Below are positions 11,685 through 22,310 of a DNA stretch of 64,000 bases, piece by piece; the stretch's first letter is position 1; every line of letters begins with the position of its first letter. Source of the DNA: Muricea muricata (lineage: Eukaryota; Cnidaria; Anthozoa; Malacalcyonacea; Plexauridae); NCBI GenBank assembly GCA_963855995.1, contig OY979725.1:9386883-9450882 (forward strand), written 5' to 3'. The position numbers and the translations under genes are program-made. The notes under the pieces were generated by a model that did not search any database, was not told the DNA's origin, and saw only the letters and a program-made list of their open reading frames with translations.

Positions 11685-12187
11685 ATTAAATTCCCAAGGG
11701 AATATATCATTTCTTTGTTTCTTAGCTAATTTGGTTCATACATCCATGCAAATCAGTAGGATCATTATATTTTTTTGTGCATTTTAAATTCCCATGGGAA
11801 TACGGCATGCTTTGTTTCAATGGTGATGCGTCTGTTTATGGTAATTACTGCATAATGCGAATCCTCTTTGATTATTAATATGATAAGTATCTTGGTGCTT
11901 TCAGATTTGTTTTGGTAAGCAGGAACAATGAAGTCATTGTTTGTGTACACTAAAGCAAATTACGAAGGTGGTTTGAGAGCAGCTGCGAGGTACCATGCAA
12001 ATGAAGGCGTTTCGGTTAAATAAGTGTGAGAATTACGGCATTAAAAATTGCATGTCATCTACACTTAAGGATATAAGTTGCCAAAAAAAAAAAACAACTT
12101 TAGTGAATCTGTTGAGTTTCAATTGCTTTTTATTTTTGCCTAATTCTCATGCTTATTTGACCCAGCCTTGGACTTTGGTAAGTATCA
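11685..12187. other. No gene seen; small palindromes
   Basis: Contains AATTCCC(A)TGGGAAT-type palindromes near 11690 and 11790, related to the exact 20-bp one at 13405-13424. No coding signal. Confidence 0.5.
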
Positions 12188-12429
12188 GGGGCCGGTTGTA
12201 TCAAAGGCGTTTAGCTTAAACGGTGGATAAGTCAAAAATATGAAACACGTTTCCATGTTGTATAAACAAACCAGCTGAAGTTATTTGACCTGAGAAGAAC
12301 AATTATATATAAAACTAAATATTTATTCTATTTCAACTCATAATTTCGGTTCCGTACTAGGTGTAAAACTGATTTTTAAATTTCACTTATCCACCGTTTA
12401 AGCTAAACGCCTTTGATACAACCGGCCCC
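12188..12429. mobile_element. MITE with 46-bp terminal inverted repeats
   Basis: GGGGCCGGTTGTATCAAAGG and its continuation (TTTAGCTTAAACGGTGGATAAGT) at the left end are matched perfectly or nearly so by the reverse complement ending at 12429. It is 242 bp and noncoding. No clear target duplication was found, so the superfamily is not assigned. Confidence 0.85.
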
Positions 12430-13263
12430 AGGTTTATATTTACTCCGGAACAGTTAACACAACGAAAAGCCCATGCCCATTCAGCTAAGGTTTTACGTTT
12501 GAAAATTCAATCAAAAACTCAGTCTAAGTGGGTTTAAGTAGCTAGAGATAACGTAATTTATCGTTTTATTTTGCTTTTTTGTTTATAACGTAATTTATTA
12601 GCTAAATGTATGGACTGCGAGGGTGTGCGCCGTGTGTAAGTTGCATGGGATTAGGTTTATTAAAGGAATTAAAATTTTTGAAAGTATGCTTAAAAACCAA
12701 AATCTGTCGTCACTTCTAACAAAACAGTTAAGAGTAGGTTTCAACATCAACTAAATTGATCTATACTATTAACTAAGAAAAATGCGAATTAAGTTTTATA
12801 TTTTGCAAGCAAATTTTAAATAGAATTCTCACCTGTTTTTATGTACGAGCTTTTTCTGTTTACGTTTGATCTAAAATATCCAAATAAATTGCATTTAAAA
12901 TGCATACTTTACCGAAATTTTAACTCTTTTAATTTTCGAAATTGGGTGGCAGTCGGGGTGGTGGTGGTGCATGCGGGTTTATCAGCTGTGAGTGACTGTG
13001 CGATGGTGAGGAAAGTGAAGGTAACGAATGGAATGCAGGAGCTTAGAACTGAGGAAGACAGCTTAGAACTGAGGCAGGTAGGCAGTTGGTAGGATCAGCG
13101 GGGGGCACTTGACATTTTGGCTTTGGGAATCAAATTTGCATGCTAAGTACTTAAGTCACTAACGTTTGTTGTTTTAATTTGTTAGGTACGCGCGGCTGCT
13201 CTCTAGGGAAGATCAACTTAGCAATTGTATTAGCACTTGCAAAGTTGGTCTTCTCTTTGCCGG

Positions 13264-13381
13264 CTACCCCGGCCAGTTCTCCGAGTGCTACTTCCACCGT
13301 GAATAAGTAGAAGTACTTGTACTACATGTATAAGTACTTCTACTTAGGTGGAAGTGGCACTTGGGGAGCTGGCCGGGGTAG
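13264..13381. repeat. Foldback, ~50-bp arms
   Basis: 13264-13317 and 13333-13381 are inverted copies (CTACCCCGGCCAG against CTGGCCGGGGTAG, AGTAGAAGTACTT against AAGTACTTCTACT). A 20-bp exact palindrome centred on CCATGG follows at 13405-13424. Confidence 0.75.
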
Positions 13382-13572
13382 GGGGATTTTTTTTATTCAA
13401 TTTCTCAATTCCCATGGGAATTGAATTTTTAATTAAAAAGGGGTCACAAGTAAATTTTGTAAACAATTTATTGAAAAAATTTGTAAAGATTACATACAAT
13501 TTGAATAACAATAAAAAGAGATTAACTACCACACATTGTACTAATTAAAATAACAACAGAAGAAAACAGAAC

Positions 13573-13636
13573 ATGGCAGAGAGAACAATAACACAAGTGA
13601 ATGAACAAAGTCCTAAAAAACTTGGGTCTTTTCAAC
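13573..13636 (+). other. Possible first exon, unjoined
   Basis: ATG GCA opens 21 codons of protein-like text (MAERTITQVNEQSPKKLG...) that stop at a GTAAGT donor after one base of the next codon. I found no matching downstream exon, so this is only a candidate. Confidence 0.15.
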
Positions 13637-13873
13637 GTAAGTAAATGTTTATACTTCAAAATATATTATAACAATGAAACAACTTGAAGTGATAAATTTT
13701 GAGAGTTTTGCAAAGGTTTACCCAGCATATAACGAGTTGTTTCACAATTACAAAGAAAAACATGTGGCTCAAAACATGCAACTGATAGAGATGACGAGAA
13801 GGCTTAACAAGTCTAAGTAGAAAGGTTTTCAAAAGTTAGTCACATTTTTATAACCATATGTAACTACCCTGTC

Positions 13874-13930
13874 AACTCTCCCAGTGGGAAGAACCGGAGT
13901 ACCCGGAGAAAACCCACGAGTTTTGGCGGA
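13874..13930 (-). mobile_element. SINE-core fragment
   Basis: Contains ACCGGAGTACCCGGAGAAAA followed by CCCACGAG. The reverse complement of this core (CGGGTACTCCGG) lies inside the SINE at 1350, and a diverged copy (GGTACTCCGGTTTTCCTCC) lies at 33341. The recurrence supports a dispersed SINE body. Ends not defined. Confidence 0.5.
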
Positions 13931-16900
13931 GCGTTGACCAACGCTTTTTCAAATACAGCCAGCCTCACAGAAGAAAGGTATTTTTGTCAAAAGAAAAATA
14001 TTATTTTTAATCAATTGTGCTTTTATAAGTCAGAAAAAATACACGCACGAATTACCAACGAATTTTGATGGCTTTGAGACATGTAACGTGGGCACATAAT
14101 TCTTCCTAAAAATACTTTTTTGTACTCGAAACAACCCTTCAAAACGTCGAAAAACAACGAAGAAACGATTTTTTTATAAATTCCAAATTGACCAAGCTGT
14201 AATGTTCGGAGCCACATTTTTCTTATTGCGTTTCTAACCTGACAATGTGAAATGCACTAAACATTGCTACCTTTATTTTTTTTTAACAAAAAATTCAAAA
14301 ATACATAGAATAAAAACCAAGCATTTTTAGAATATTGTGTGTAGCACGACATTTTTCAGAAACCAATCTCTTACACTTTTCTTTGCATAACAGTGCATGC
14401 GATCTATTTTTCGCAAAAAAATACAAAGAAAGTCTCAGACATCTCATTTTTCTGGTGGGCACAAGAACAGAAGCTTTTTGTTCAAATTGTGATAATTTAT
14501 TTGAGATAACTTTGGGCAAAATTCTATTTTTCATTGAAAACAGCCGAAAAATCAATGCTTTGGCTTTGCCCAGCAACTAATGAAGTCACTCGATAGTGAA
14601 GTTGCTTTATATACAATTGATAGTTTCAGTGTTAAAGAGACCAAAATAAAAGTAGAAATACATAACTTAGATTGATCTTGGATTGAAAAGTAAAAAATTT
14701 ATTCGAAGAATCAATTTAAATTTAGTCTTTTTGGAAGGTACCATTGTCAGGTTAGGAACATATCTCTTTGAAGTATAAATTCATCTTTACTTACTTGTTG
14801 AAAAGACTATATTCAAGAGCCATGTAAACCTGTTTTCTTATATTATTATTACCACGCAAGTATTACAAAGTGGAATATTTGAAATGTAAACTTGAACTGA
14901 AGCAAAGGAAATGCACATACAAATTCAGAAATATTTCAATTGCCAAAATACAAATTCACCACAACCAAACAATATAAAAAGTTCCAGTAGGCAATATGTT
15001 GTAATTTTAATTAAGAAACTTATAAAGTAATAAATCATACAGGAAACACAAAAGAAATCATTTTCTCATCTTACAGAATCGGTATTTTCAAAATCACTTT
15101 GCTATAGATCTGATGTATAAAATTGACAGTTTCACAAGCCATTTACAACATTCGCATCTGTGTATGTCAGATATCTCGCCTTCAGCTTGGGTTTGTATAT
15201 CCGATACAACCCGGTCACTTGTATTGTAAATAGTACAAATCAAAATTGTTATCAAATCAAAGTCTCAAACTAATTTAAATTATTCTACTCCATATAATGC
15301 CAGACAGTTTTACTTTTTCTCAGGAAAGACCTTATGTTCAACAAGGTAAATTTGGCATGTTAATTAAGAAGTCTGTAAAATTTGAAATTGCATAGTATCA
15401 ACTAAAAGCTTCATGTGACTTAAAACTTTTTCAAGTCGATGTAATACGAAGAACTCTGGTAAAGTATTTACTGTATCCAGGCATCAATAGAAAACTTTTA
15501 AAATTAAAAATTGTAGTTACTTATACTTATTATTGGCCAACATCTGTACTGCTTGTTTATCTAGAAAATCTGGCATACTGTCAATTTTTTTAGTCCAAGG
15601 AAACTTTTTTACTCTTAAATTCTTACATCCGCCACATCTTTTCTTTGCTAATAAAAAGAGCCCACAGAATTTATTTGGCAAGTTGTGGTTTTCTTTTTCA
15701 TTTAAGATATGTAATTAATTGATAAAGTTAAAGAACAACTGCATCAGTTCATCTCAATTCCAAACAAGTTCCACTTTGTAAACAAAAGACAATATGCTAG
15801 CTTATTTTGTCCTTAATAAGTAGTTCATCTTAAAGTTTGAAAGTCAACATTCTAGTACAAAATCACAAAGTCTGTATCTAAGATAAATTACCAGTAGTAT
15901 AAAATATTACAAAGTATTTTTTTAACTTTAAAGGGTCCAATATAACATTGAGAACTATTGTGATTTTCAAATGAACTTTCCAAACTTTCAAATGAACACT
16001 CAAAGCCAGCTTAAACAAAAGATGATTGAGATAGTAAACCAGGAAATAACATAGGTGTTGTAATTTTTTATCAAAAATATGATATAGTGCATATAACAGA
16101 AACATTTCAATTAAAAAGTAGAAATATATTTCCTGTGGTTAGTTTTAATTGCTACATATATTGAAATTTTAGTATAATAATGGATGTTTTTGTTTCTGGC
16201 AAAGTCACCTCAATCTCCTTATGTTTAACCAACATTACAAAGTCAAATAATGACAAACACGAATGATTAAACACAAATTTATATTTTAATGGGTAAAATA
16301 AATATGTCCAAATTAGTATAATCATGCATATAGGTCTAGTAGGGTACCAATTTTTAGAAACAGAATTGTGTTGTTTAGAGGCATAACATATAAAATTGCT
16401 AGATTTGATATTTCAGTTTTTTAAGAAAGCCTTTTGTATGTGTTTTCATGAACTCTTGGGCCATAATTCAATTGATTTGAACCAAATAAGATACTAACTT
16501 TCTTTTAAAACACAGTTCATCATTATTTGACTTTTTCTAAGATTAAAATGCTTCTGGAGCACATGAGATTCCACGGTATGTGTACCCACAAAATAATCGT
16601 CAAATTAGGTGAGAATGAAACCGTCATGTCCAAAATTATACCGTCCCAAATTGTCCCATATTCAATATTGTACATGCAATATTCCAATACCTTTAACAAT
16701 TTCATTTTTCATAATCTGTCAGTTGTTGAGAGGAGGTTAAGCATTTTGTTGATCTACAAACAAATTTCAAAGAATTCTATTGAAGATAGATAACTGAAAT
16801 GGTAAACAAACTGCAAAAGATAACAATGCAAGTGGTTGTGTAAAAACTAAAGACCACGTAAAGTCGGCCATTCTGTACAGTGTTTGGATTTGACAGTTTG

Positions 16901-17028
16901 AATTTTAATTGCCTCAAGAAAAGTCTAAAAGGCATTAAAAACATAACGTTCCTTGTTCTTTTTTAACCTCCCGACCTTGCACGACTCCCACATCCTGCTC
17001 CGTCTCCTCCTATCCACCTCCCACCCTC
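13931..17028. other. About 3.1 kb without a recognisable gene
   Basis: Strongly AT-rich. The longest open frames (about 60-93 codons) are Phe/Leu/Lys/Asn-rich, lack splice partners and exist on both strands, as expected by chance. 16993-17065 and 17068-17135 form a tandem duplication of about 72 bp at the edge of the next element. Confidence 0.55.
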
Positions 17029-17534
17029 AAGGCCCTGTCACACGGTGCAATTTTTCTTGCACTTGTAACTGCTCCGTCTCCTTCTCTATCCACCTCTTAC
17101 CCTTAAGGCCCTGTCACACGGTGCACTTTTCCTTGCATTCACCGTAGCAAAAAAGATGGCGACATGTCGATTTTACCAGAATGCATTGCAGGTATCAAGA
17201 AAGAATACGTGGGAAAAGATGACAAGAAACAAAGCTACTGGATTGAAATTTTAACACAAGTGTGAAAATAACCTATTGTCTTCTGTCTGTTCTTCAAAAG
17301 ACGTTAATTTGCCTTTTTAAACAATTTCAGACTGCCATGCACTCTGGTAAAATCGACATTTGCCATCTTTTTTGCTACAGGGAAAATCTACTCTTAAGTA
17401 AATTTGTGACAAATGTTTGGTACGTTAAAAAACCCCAGCAAACTGTGATGGAAACTTGCATTTGCCAATTTTACATCTCCCAATAGTAGAATTGTATTTC
17501 AAGTTGCAAGAAAAATTGCATTGTGACAGGACCT
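17029..17534. mobile_element. Outer MITE (CCTGTCACACGGTGCAA family)
   Basis: Left end AAGGCCCTGTCACACGGTGC and right end GTGACAGGACCTT are inverted, with subterminal AATTTTTCTTGCA against TGCAAGAAAAATT. The left end is duplicated in tandem (about 17029 and 17104). A different MITE sits inside it. Confidence 0.8.
17144..17378. mobile_element. MITE, GTAGCAAAA family, copy 2 (nested)
   Basis: Same termini and interior as 11455-11684 (GTAGCAAAAAAGATGG to CCATCTTTTTTGCTAC). It interrupts the outer element 17029-17534, so it inserted later. Confidence 0.85.
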
Positions 17535-19581
17535 TTATTCTCCAGTGTTCCCGCCAACCTGCTCCCACCATTAGATGGAAAGTCCTTTTTTCACTACATT
17601 TTAGTAATTAGGCTACCCCCCTCCTCTCACAAGTCTGTAATCGCCTGACAAAATCAATTGGTCGACAGTCCAAGGCATGTTTTGTAATCGAAATTCACAA
17701 AATTAAAATTAAATTGCCTTTTTTCAATAAATTTGAACCAGAACCAACTCTATACATAGAACTGTCTCAGCATACTTTCTTCGACAATCTCAACAATTCA
17801 AGACCTCATTCAGTTTCTATAGCGGATTTCATGGTATTATTATCGAACCAACTTCAACTGAAAACGGTAGCCTTAATCTTACATGCGACCATAGCCATGC
17901 TTGGAAAGCACAAACTTACAATACTCGAAAATTGTACTTATTTCCAGTCTGATCTCTCAAAAATCGATCTCTATGCACAATCTAAGTACTTTGCTACAAA
18001 TAATGATAGAAAATAAAGTATATTACCTTAAAACAAAGTTAGGATGCATGAAAATTTAGAGGACTTTCAAGGAGCAAAATCTTCGAGCTAGAGAAAAATT
18101 TTGAAAAAATAGTATTCGGAAAATCTTCGAGCAGCGTCGGAAACCGATGAATTCCGAGGAACGCCGAAACTACCACTTTGTGTCGACATGCTCCGAGCAA
18201 GTTCCTTGTTCCTGATTCAGAAGAAGCTGTATCACAGATCAGATATATACAGAAAGGGAACTCGCACTCAATAACCTCAATTTTTGTGTCCCCGTGCTCA
18301 CGTCATTCCACGCGCCACGCAAATTGCTCTGGCAAGTGTCGTTCGTCGTGTTTTCAGTCAAAAGCATAGGAAAAACGCCGTTCGAAAGTACAAAAATGAA
18401 TATTTTTGCGAAGTTCCTTCACCGATCTTCATTTTGTATGTATGTAGATATTTCAGTAGAATTTGCGTTTGATTCTTGTGTAGAAATTTCTAAATTTCCT
18501 TAAAAGTAGGAATAAACCAGAAAATGACGGAAACACGCTCTCAAAACTTCACCGCGACACATCGCTGGAATTTGTCGTTTTAAAGCATTTTGCATGAGAA
18601 TCTTTGCACGTAAAACCTTCTTGCGGTTTAGATGTTCTAGCATGCACGTTTAAATGCGTGTTTTGTTGACACATTTCGCTAGAAATTGAGTTTAAACGCC
18701 GTGTTTAGGTCGGCTCACGCGGTTTGTGCCAGCGGTATCACCCATGAGCGCTGCACCGACTTCTGACACCGAAAAAAAATAAAAAAAAAAAAAAAAACAG
18801 AAACGGGGCGAATTTAAAACTCCGCCTCGCCTACGGCAGGCGGAGTAATAACTTTATAACAATGTCATAGGTTATAAATTTCAAAAGCATAAAATCTAAC
18901 CAATGAAGTTGCTTTGAAGGTATTTTAAAATGTAAATATATCCTAGAATGAGCTGTGGTAATTTATTTTGACTTACGCTAGATCCGCCACTGCATCCCAG
19001 GCACTCACCATCTTTCATACGACCACTTGCATCAGGGGCACAAAGAGCAGCCTATTTCAATGCAGCTTACTGGCCAGAGTAATGGCGGATCAGTCTGCCC
19101 AACATTTTTATTGGTCAGAAAATACAATTGACTGGCTAGAATTATGGTAATAATTCCAAGTTCTTAGTACGGCAAATACAATTCGTAACCAAGCCCTAGC
19201 CCTAACCAATGTTGTATTTGCCATGTTTTAACTTTGGATTGAAGATTTAAAGATTCAATCAGATTTAGGGCATGTATTAAGATTTAATTGCACAAGCTGA
19301 GAACATGGAATTATTACCAGAATGTTAACCTGCAAAATGAACATGCACAATGCAATCAACATGCAAATAAACATAAATTTCAAATGTTCCAATTAAAGTT
19401 GCCCATCTGTTTATTTCCCATTCTGTGGCAAGGAGTCAGTTGTTCTAAAAGTGGCCAGCTTAATACAGCATCAGTATCTCTGGTGCTTCAGCCTGCATTT
19501 TTTGTTCATTCCTTTCTCTATCGTCCAAATAATCTTGTGTAGACACCACAAAGCAACTGAAAACAGCATGATTTTATATGT
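17535..19581. other. No gene recognised
   Basis: 17714-18016 is open for 100 codons but lacks a convincing start, splice partner or family. A poly-A run interrupted once lies near 18772-18797. 19045-19155 is a diverged copy of the interior of the foldback at 9818-10065. Confidence 0.45.
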
Positions 19582-19587
19582 TTTATT
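19582..19587 (-). terminator. Poly(A) signal for the eL41 gene
   Basis: AATAAA on the minus strand, about 180 bp beyond the eL41 stop codon and the first such hexamer downstream. Confidence 0.5.
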
Positions 19588-19762
19588 GCAATTATAAAAC
19601 AGACTTCTTAATTTGTAGACAAGGTTCAATTCAAAGAACAAAAATGTCATTTTGTCATCATCCAGTGATACTTGATACATTCTTCATCAGTTATTTCACA
19701 CCATAACAAATTTTCTTCAGTGATACCAAGTTGGTCCATATCTACAAAGTACTGGGTCCAGT

Positions 19763-21315
19763 CTACTTTGATCTGGCTCGCATTTTTCTGCGTTTTCTTT
19801 TCAGTCTAGCGATAAAAAGACATGTTTAGGACAAACTGGGTAATAAAAAGAACCTCTTACCACAATTCTATTCTCAAACATATATACCAGGTCTGGATTT
19901 TTTAGGGGGGGGGGGGGTTAAAAACAGCATGCACACTGGACGTTATTTATAGACTTGGTTTGAAAAAGATTTAAGTTAAAAAGCTAAGTATAATAATGCA
20001 AGTCAAAATTTGGTATGTGAAATGACTAAATAATAACAGCAGTGGCAGAAGATGAACAAAGTCTGGTCAGGTCTGCGGTAATTGCACCCCCAAGGAAAAT
20101 CTGCACCAAGGCCGAAGCTCAAAATACTGGTTCCGGTGCATCCCTACATCTTTCAAGAGATACTTTGGGCACTATGTGCCTGATTATCAACCATTATTCT
20201 TAGGAATCACTTCTCAAAATTTTAGTCAGATACAGAAAATTCTGCATGCAGAAGCAGGGGTGGATCCAATAGCGTTTTTTAAGGGGGTGCCGGTGAGTCG
20301 AACAGCCAAGGTGGAAGCCCCCTGGGCAAATTTTGAAAATTATAACCCCGAAAATACCATTTCCAGTTTGACTTGGAAAGAAGGAAAACCTTTGAAATTA
20401 TACCATATTTTATGAGCTAAGCATCTTGTGTCATTTACTCATTTTCATTTAAGTCTGGCCATGCGTACATTTTTGAAAAGTTGAAATGGCGAAAAATGTT
20501 GATTTTCAATATAAAATAATGCAAGTTTAAAGTTTTGTTTAATGATAACTCTTGACGAGTAGCCTTATTCGATGTTTTTTTATTGGCTTTTAATCGTCTT
20601 TTAATTTCTCTTTTCCATAATGATGGACGTTTACTGCAATTATAGTAATACTAATTTTTGACCAAGGCCAACAAAGGTTCACACCCCTGTTCACCCCTCC
20701 CCTAAATCCACCCCTGTGCAGAAGTCTGGTGTAGCTACCCCTAACAGTATAAAGACTATAAACATGGTATGCGCTACTGTATTTCATTACATATAAACTA
20801 CACTTTTTACACACACACAAAGTCGTATAGACACACACACAGTGATTAGCTTGTAGCAAAATGAGTTGTAGGAAAATGGTCATGTAGCAAAACTGTGAAA
20901 CAATCACAATTCTATAAACACACTTTCAAGTTGGAATCAGAGCACAAGAGTAGAAAATTACATGTAAATGACAATGAAAACTGCATTATTTGCCTTATCA
21001 CTGTAAGCAGGGCAAACATAACAGAGAATACTATTAATCTAGGGACACTAGTTTCTAAGTCATGTTTACCCCACATTTCATGGACAATGCACATTTAATA
21101 TTAACTTTAATACCAGATACAGCGATAAATTTACATGAAATTAACCATTTGATAGATGTACATACCTTCGCATTCGTTTCTTCTTCCACTAAAACAAAAA
21201 ATAAGATAATATTTGAGTCAAAATGCAAGTCATGCAACGTGTTGTAAAATTTCGCAAAACTACCGATGATCAAAATAGGAAAATGTATTATTTATACACA
21301 TACCTTATCCCTCAT
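19763..21315 (-). CDS. RPL41: Ribosomal protein eL41 (RPL41), three coding exons
   Basis: The exons (minus strand) are 21304-21315, 21166-21188 and 19763-19805: 78 nt coding 25 residues and a stop. The product reads MRDKWKKKRMRR then LKRKRRKMRARSK, which is the universal eL41 peptide of the large ribosomal subunit, a single very basic helix lying at the subunit interface. Donors are GTATGTG and GTATGTA. Acceptors are TTTTAG and TCGCTAG. The phases (0, then 2) match the exon breaks I recall for animal RPL41. Residue 3 is Asp where the common form has Ala. A 5' untranslated exon probably ends at 21433 (GTAAGT) with its start near a TTCTCTTT pyrimidine tract (21457-21464), as in TOP mRNAs. The large second intron holds a hAT-type element. 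Each coding exon is too short to appear as an ordinary ORF. An alternative frame of the last exon also looks protein-like, but it is the 3' UTR. Confidence 0.93.
20255..20716. mobile_element. Non-autonomous hAT-type element
   Basis: Flanked by a perfect 8-bp target duplication TGCAGAAG (20247-20254 and 20717-20724), with terminal repeats CAGGGGTGGAT at both ends. Eight-base duplications and CAGGGG-type ends are hAT hallmarks. The 462-bp body has no transposase. It lies in the second coding intron of the eL41 gene. Confidence 0.9.
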
Positions 21316-21456
21316 CTTAGGCTGAAATAATCTTCAGTCCACAATCTACAAAATAATGTTGGAAATAAATACGGATGTTCAGAAGCACCGCAAGATTTTA
21401 AAGGATTCTTTTCCCTAAACGTGTAAACTTACCAACTTGTTTCAATGGCGGACATC

Positions 21457-21464
21457 AAAGAGAA
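21457..21464 (-). promoter_or_regulatory. Candidate 5'TOP tract / start region of eL41
   Basis: The pyrimidine run TTCTCTTT lies just upstream of the predicted non-coding first exon end (donor at 21432/21431). TOP tracts at the transcript start are typical of ribosomal protein genes. The exact start is inferred. The BTB-BACK-TLDc gene begins about 850 bp away in the opposite direction, so this interval is probably a shared divergent promoter region. Confidence 0.3.
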
Positions 21465-22310
21465 CGACCCAGAAGCCTTTGCATGCTCAAACCGATGATA
21501 CCGGATATATTTGATCCCGGAATTTTGGTCCCGGGGTAATGTACTATTCTACGGTTGCTCAGTCCACGTTCTTATATCAAGAACAACCAATCAACTATCT
21601 CCTGACCGTATTAGTGCGTGCTACGGAAATGTAACCACTTTCTCTCTCCAACCTGGATGTTCTCTGGTCTCTATCTTAGCGGCCCTCTTCTAAAGGGCTG
21701 GTCTGTGGCAAATGTTTAGAACTTTTGTGCTTCGCTGTGATTGGTCAATTTTACGAATTCTGAAATCGACAAAGAAACATGAACGACAAAGTGAACGTGT
21801 AACACTTGTGTCTATTTATAACAATATTTTTCGACTCTAACACAATTAATACATGGTTTATTAAGCTTACCGGGGGAAAAGATCTTCAAAGTTACACCCA
21901 TTGAAGCGGCAATTTGTAATTCTTCGTGGCGCCACTGACATCAGTTGGCAACATGAAGTTGTGAATTACACTACTTTTTTCATCTTAGACGGCGTTTTTA
22001 TGTCTAAATTTCTATCCTATTCGGTGGATACCTTTTTGAAGACTATTGACTGTTATCTAGATGGACTACAGTGGCTGGAGTTGAACAAAATAGGAACAAA
22101 ACGAACAACGGGTGTATTAAACATTTGCCACAGACGGTAAAGGGGGACTCTCTTCTAACGTGCGAGTGAGACGTGCCCATGAACTCTTCACTTCTCTTCT
22201 CGTTTTCCCATTTAATTATACCTTTATAATACCTTTATAAGATATTAGCATACATTGATACACATTATACGAAATTTTAATCCCTTTGTAAACTCTTTAT
22301 ATGTAGAAAT

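Noticed and set aside
14295..14580. Overlapping open frames of 81 and 93 codons on opposite strands
   Set aside because: Mutually antisense, Phe/Leu/Lys-rich and without domain text; best explained by base composition.
17714..18016. 100-codon plus-strand frame
   Set aside because: No ATG at its start, no splice partner, no family recognised, and AT-rich surroundings make chance frames common.
19631..19762. Protein-like minus-strand frame VDWTQYFVDMDQLGITEENL
   Set aside because: It follows the eL41 stop in another frame. The eL41 reading explains the splice sites and gives the exact known peptide, so this is 3' UTR.
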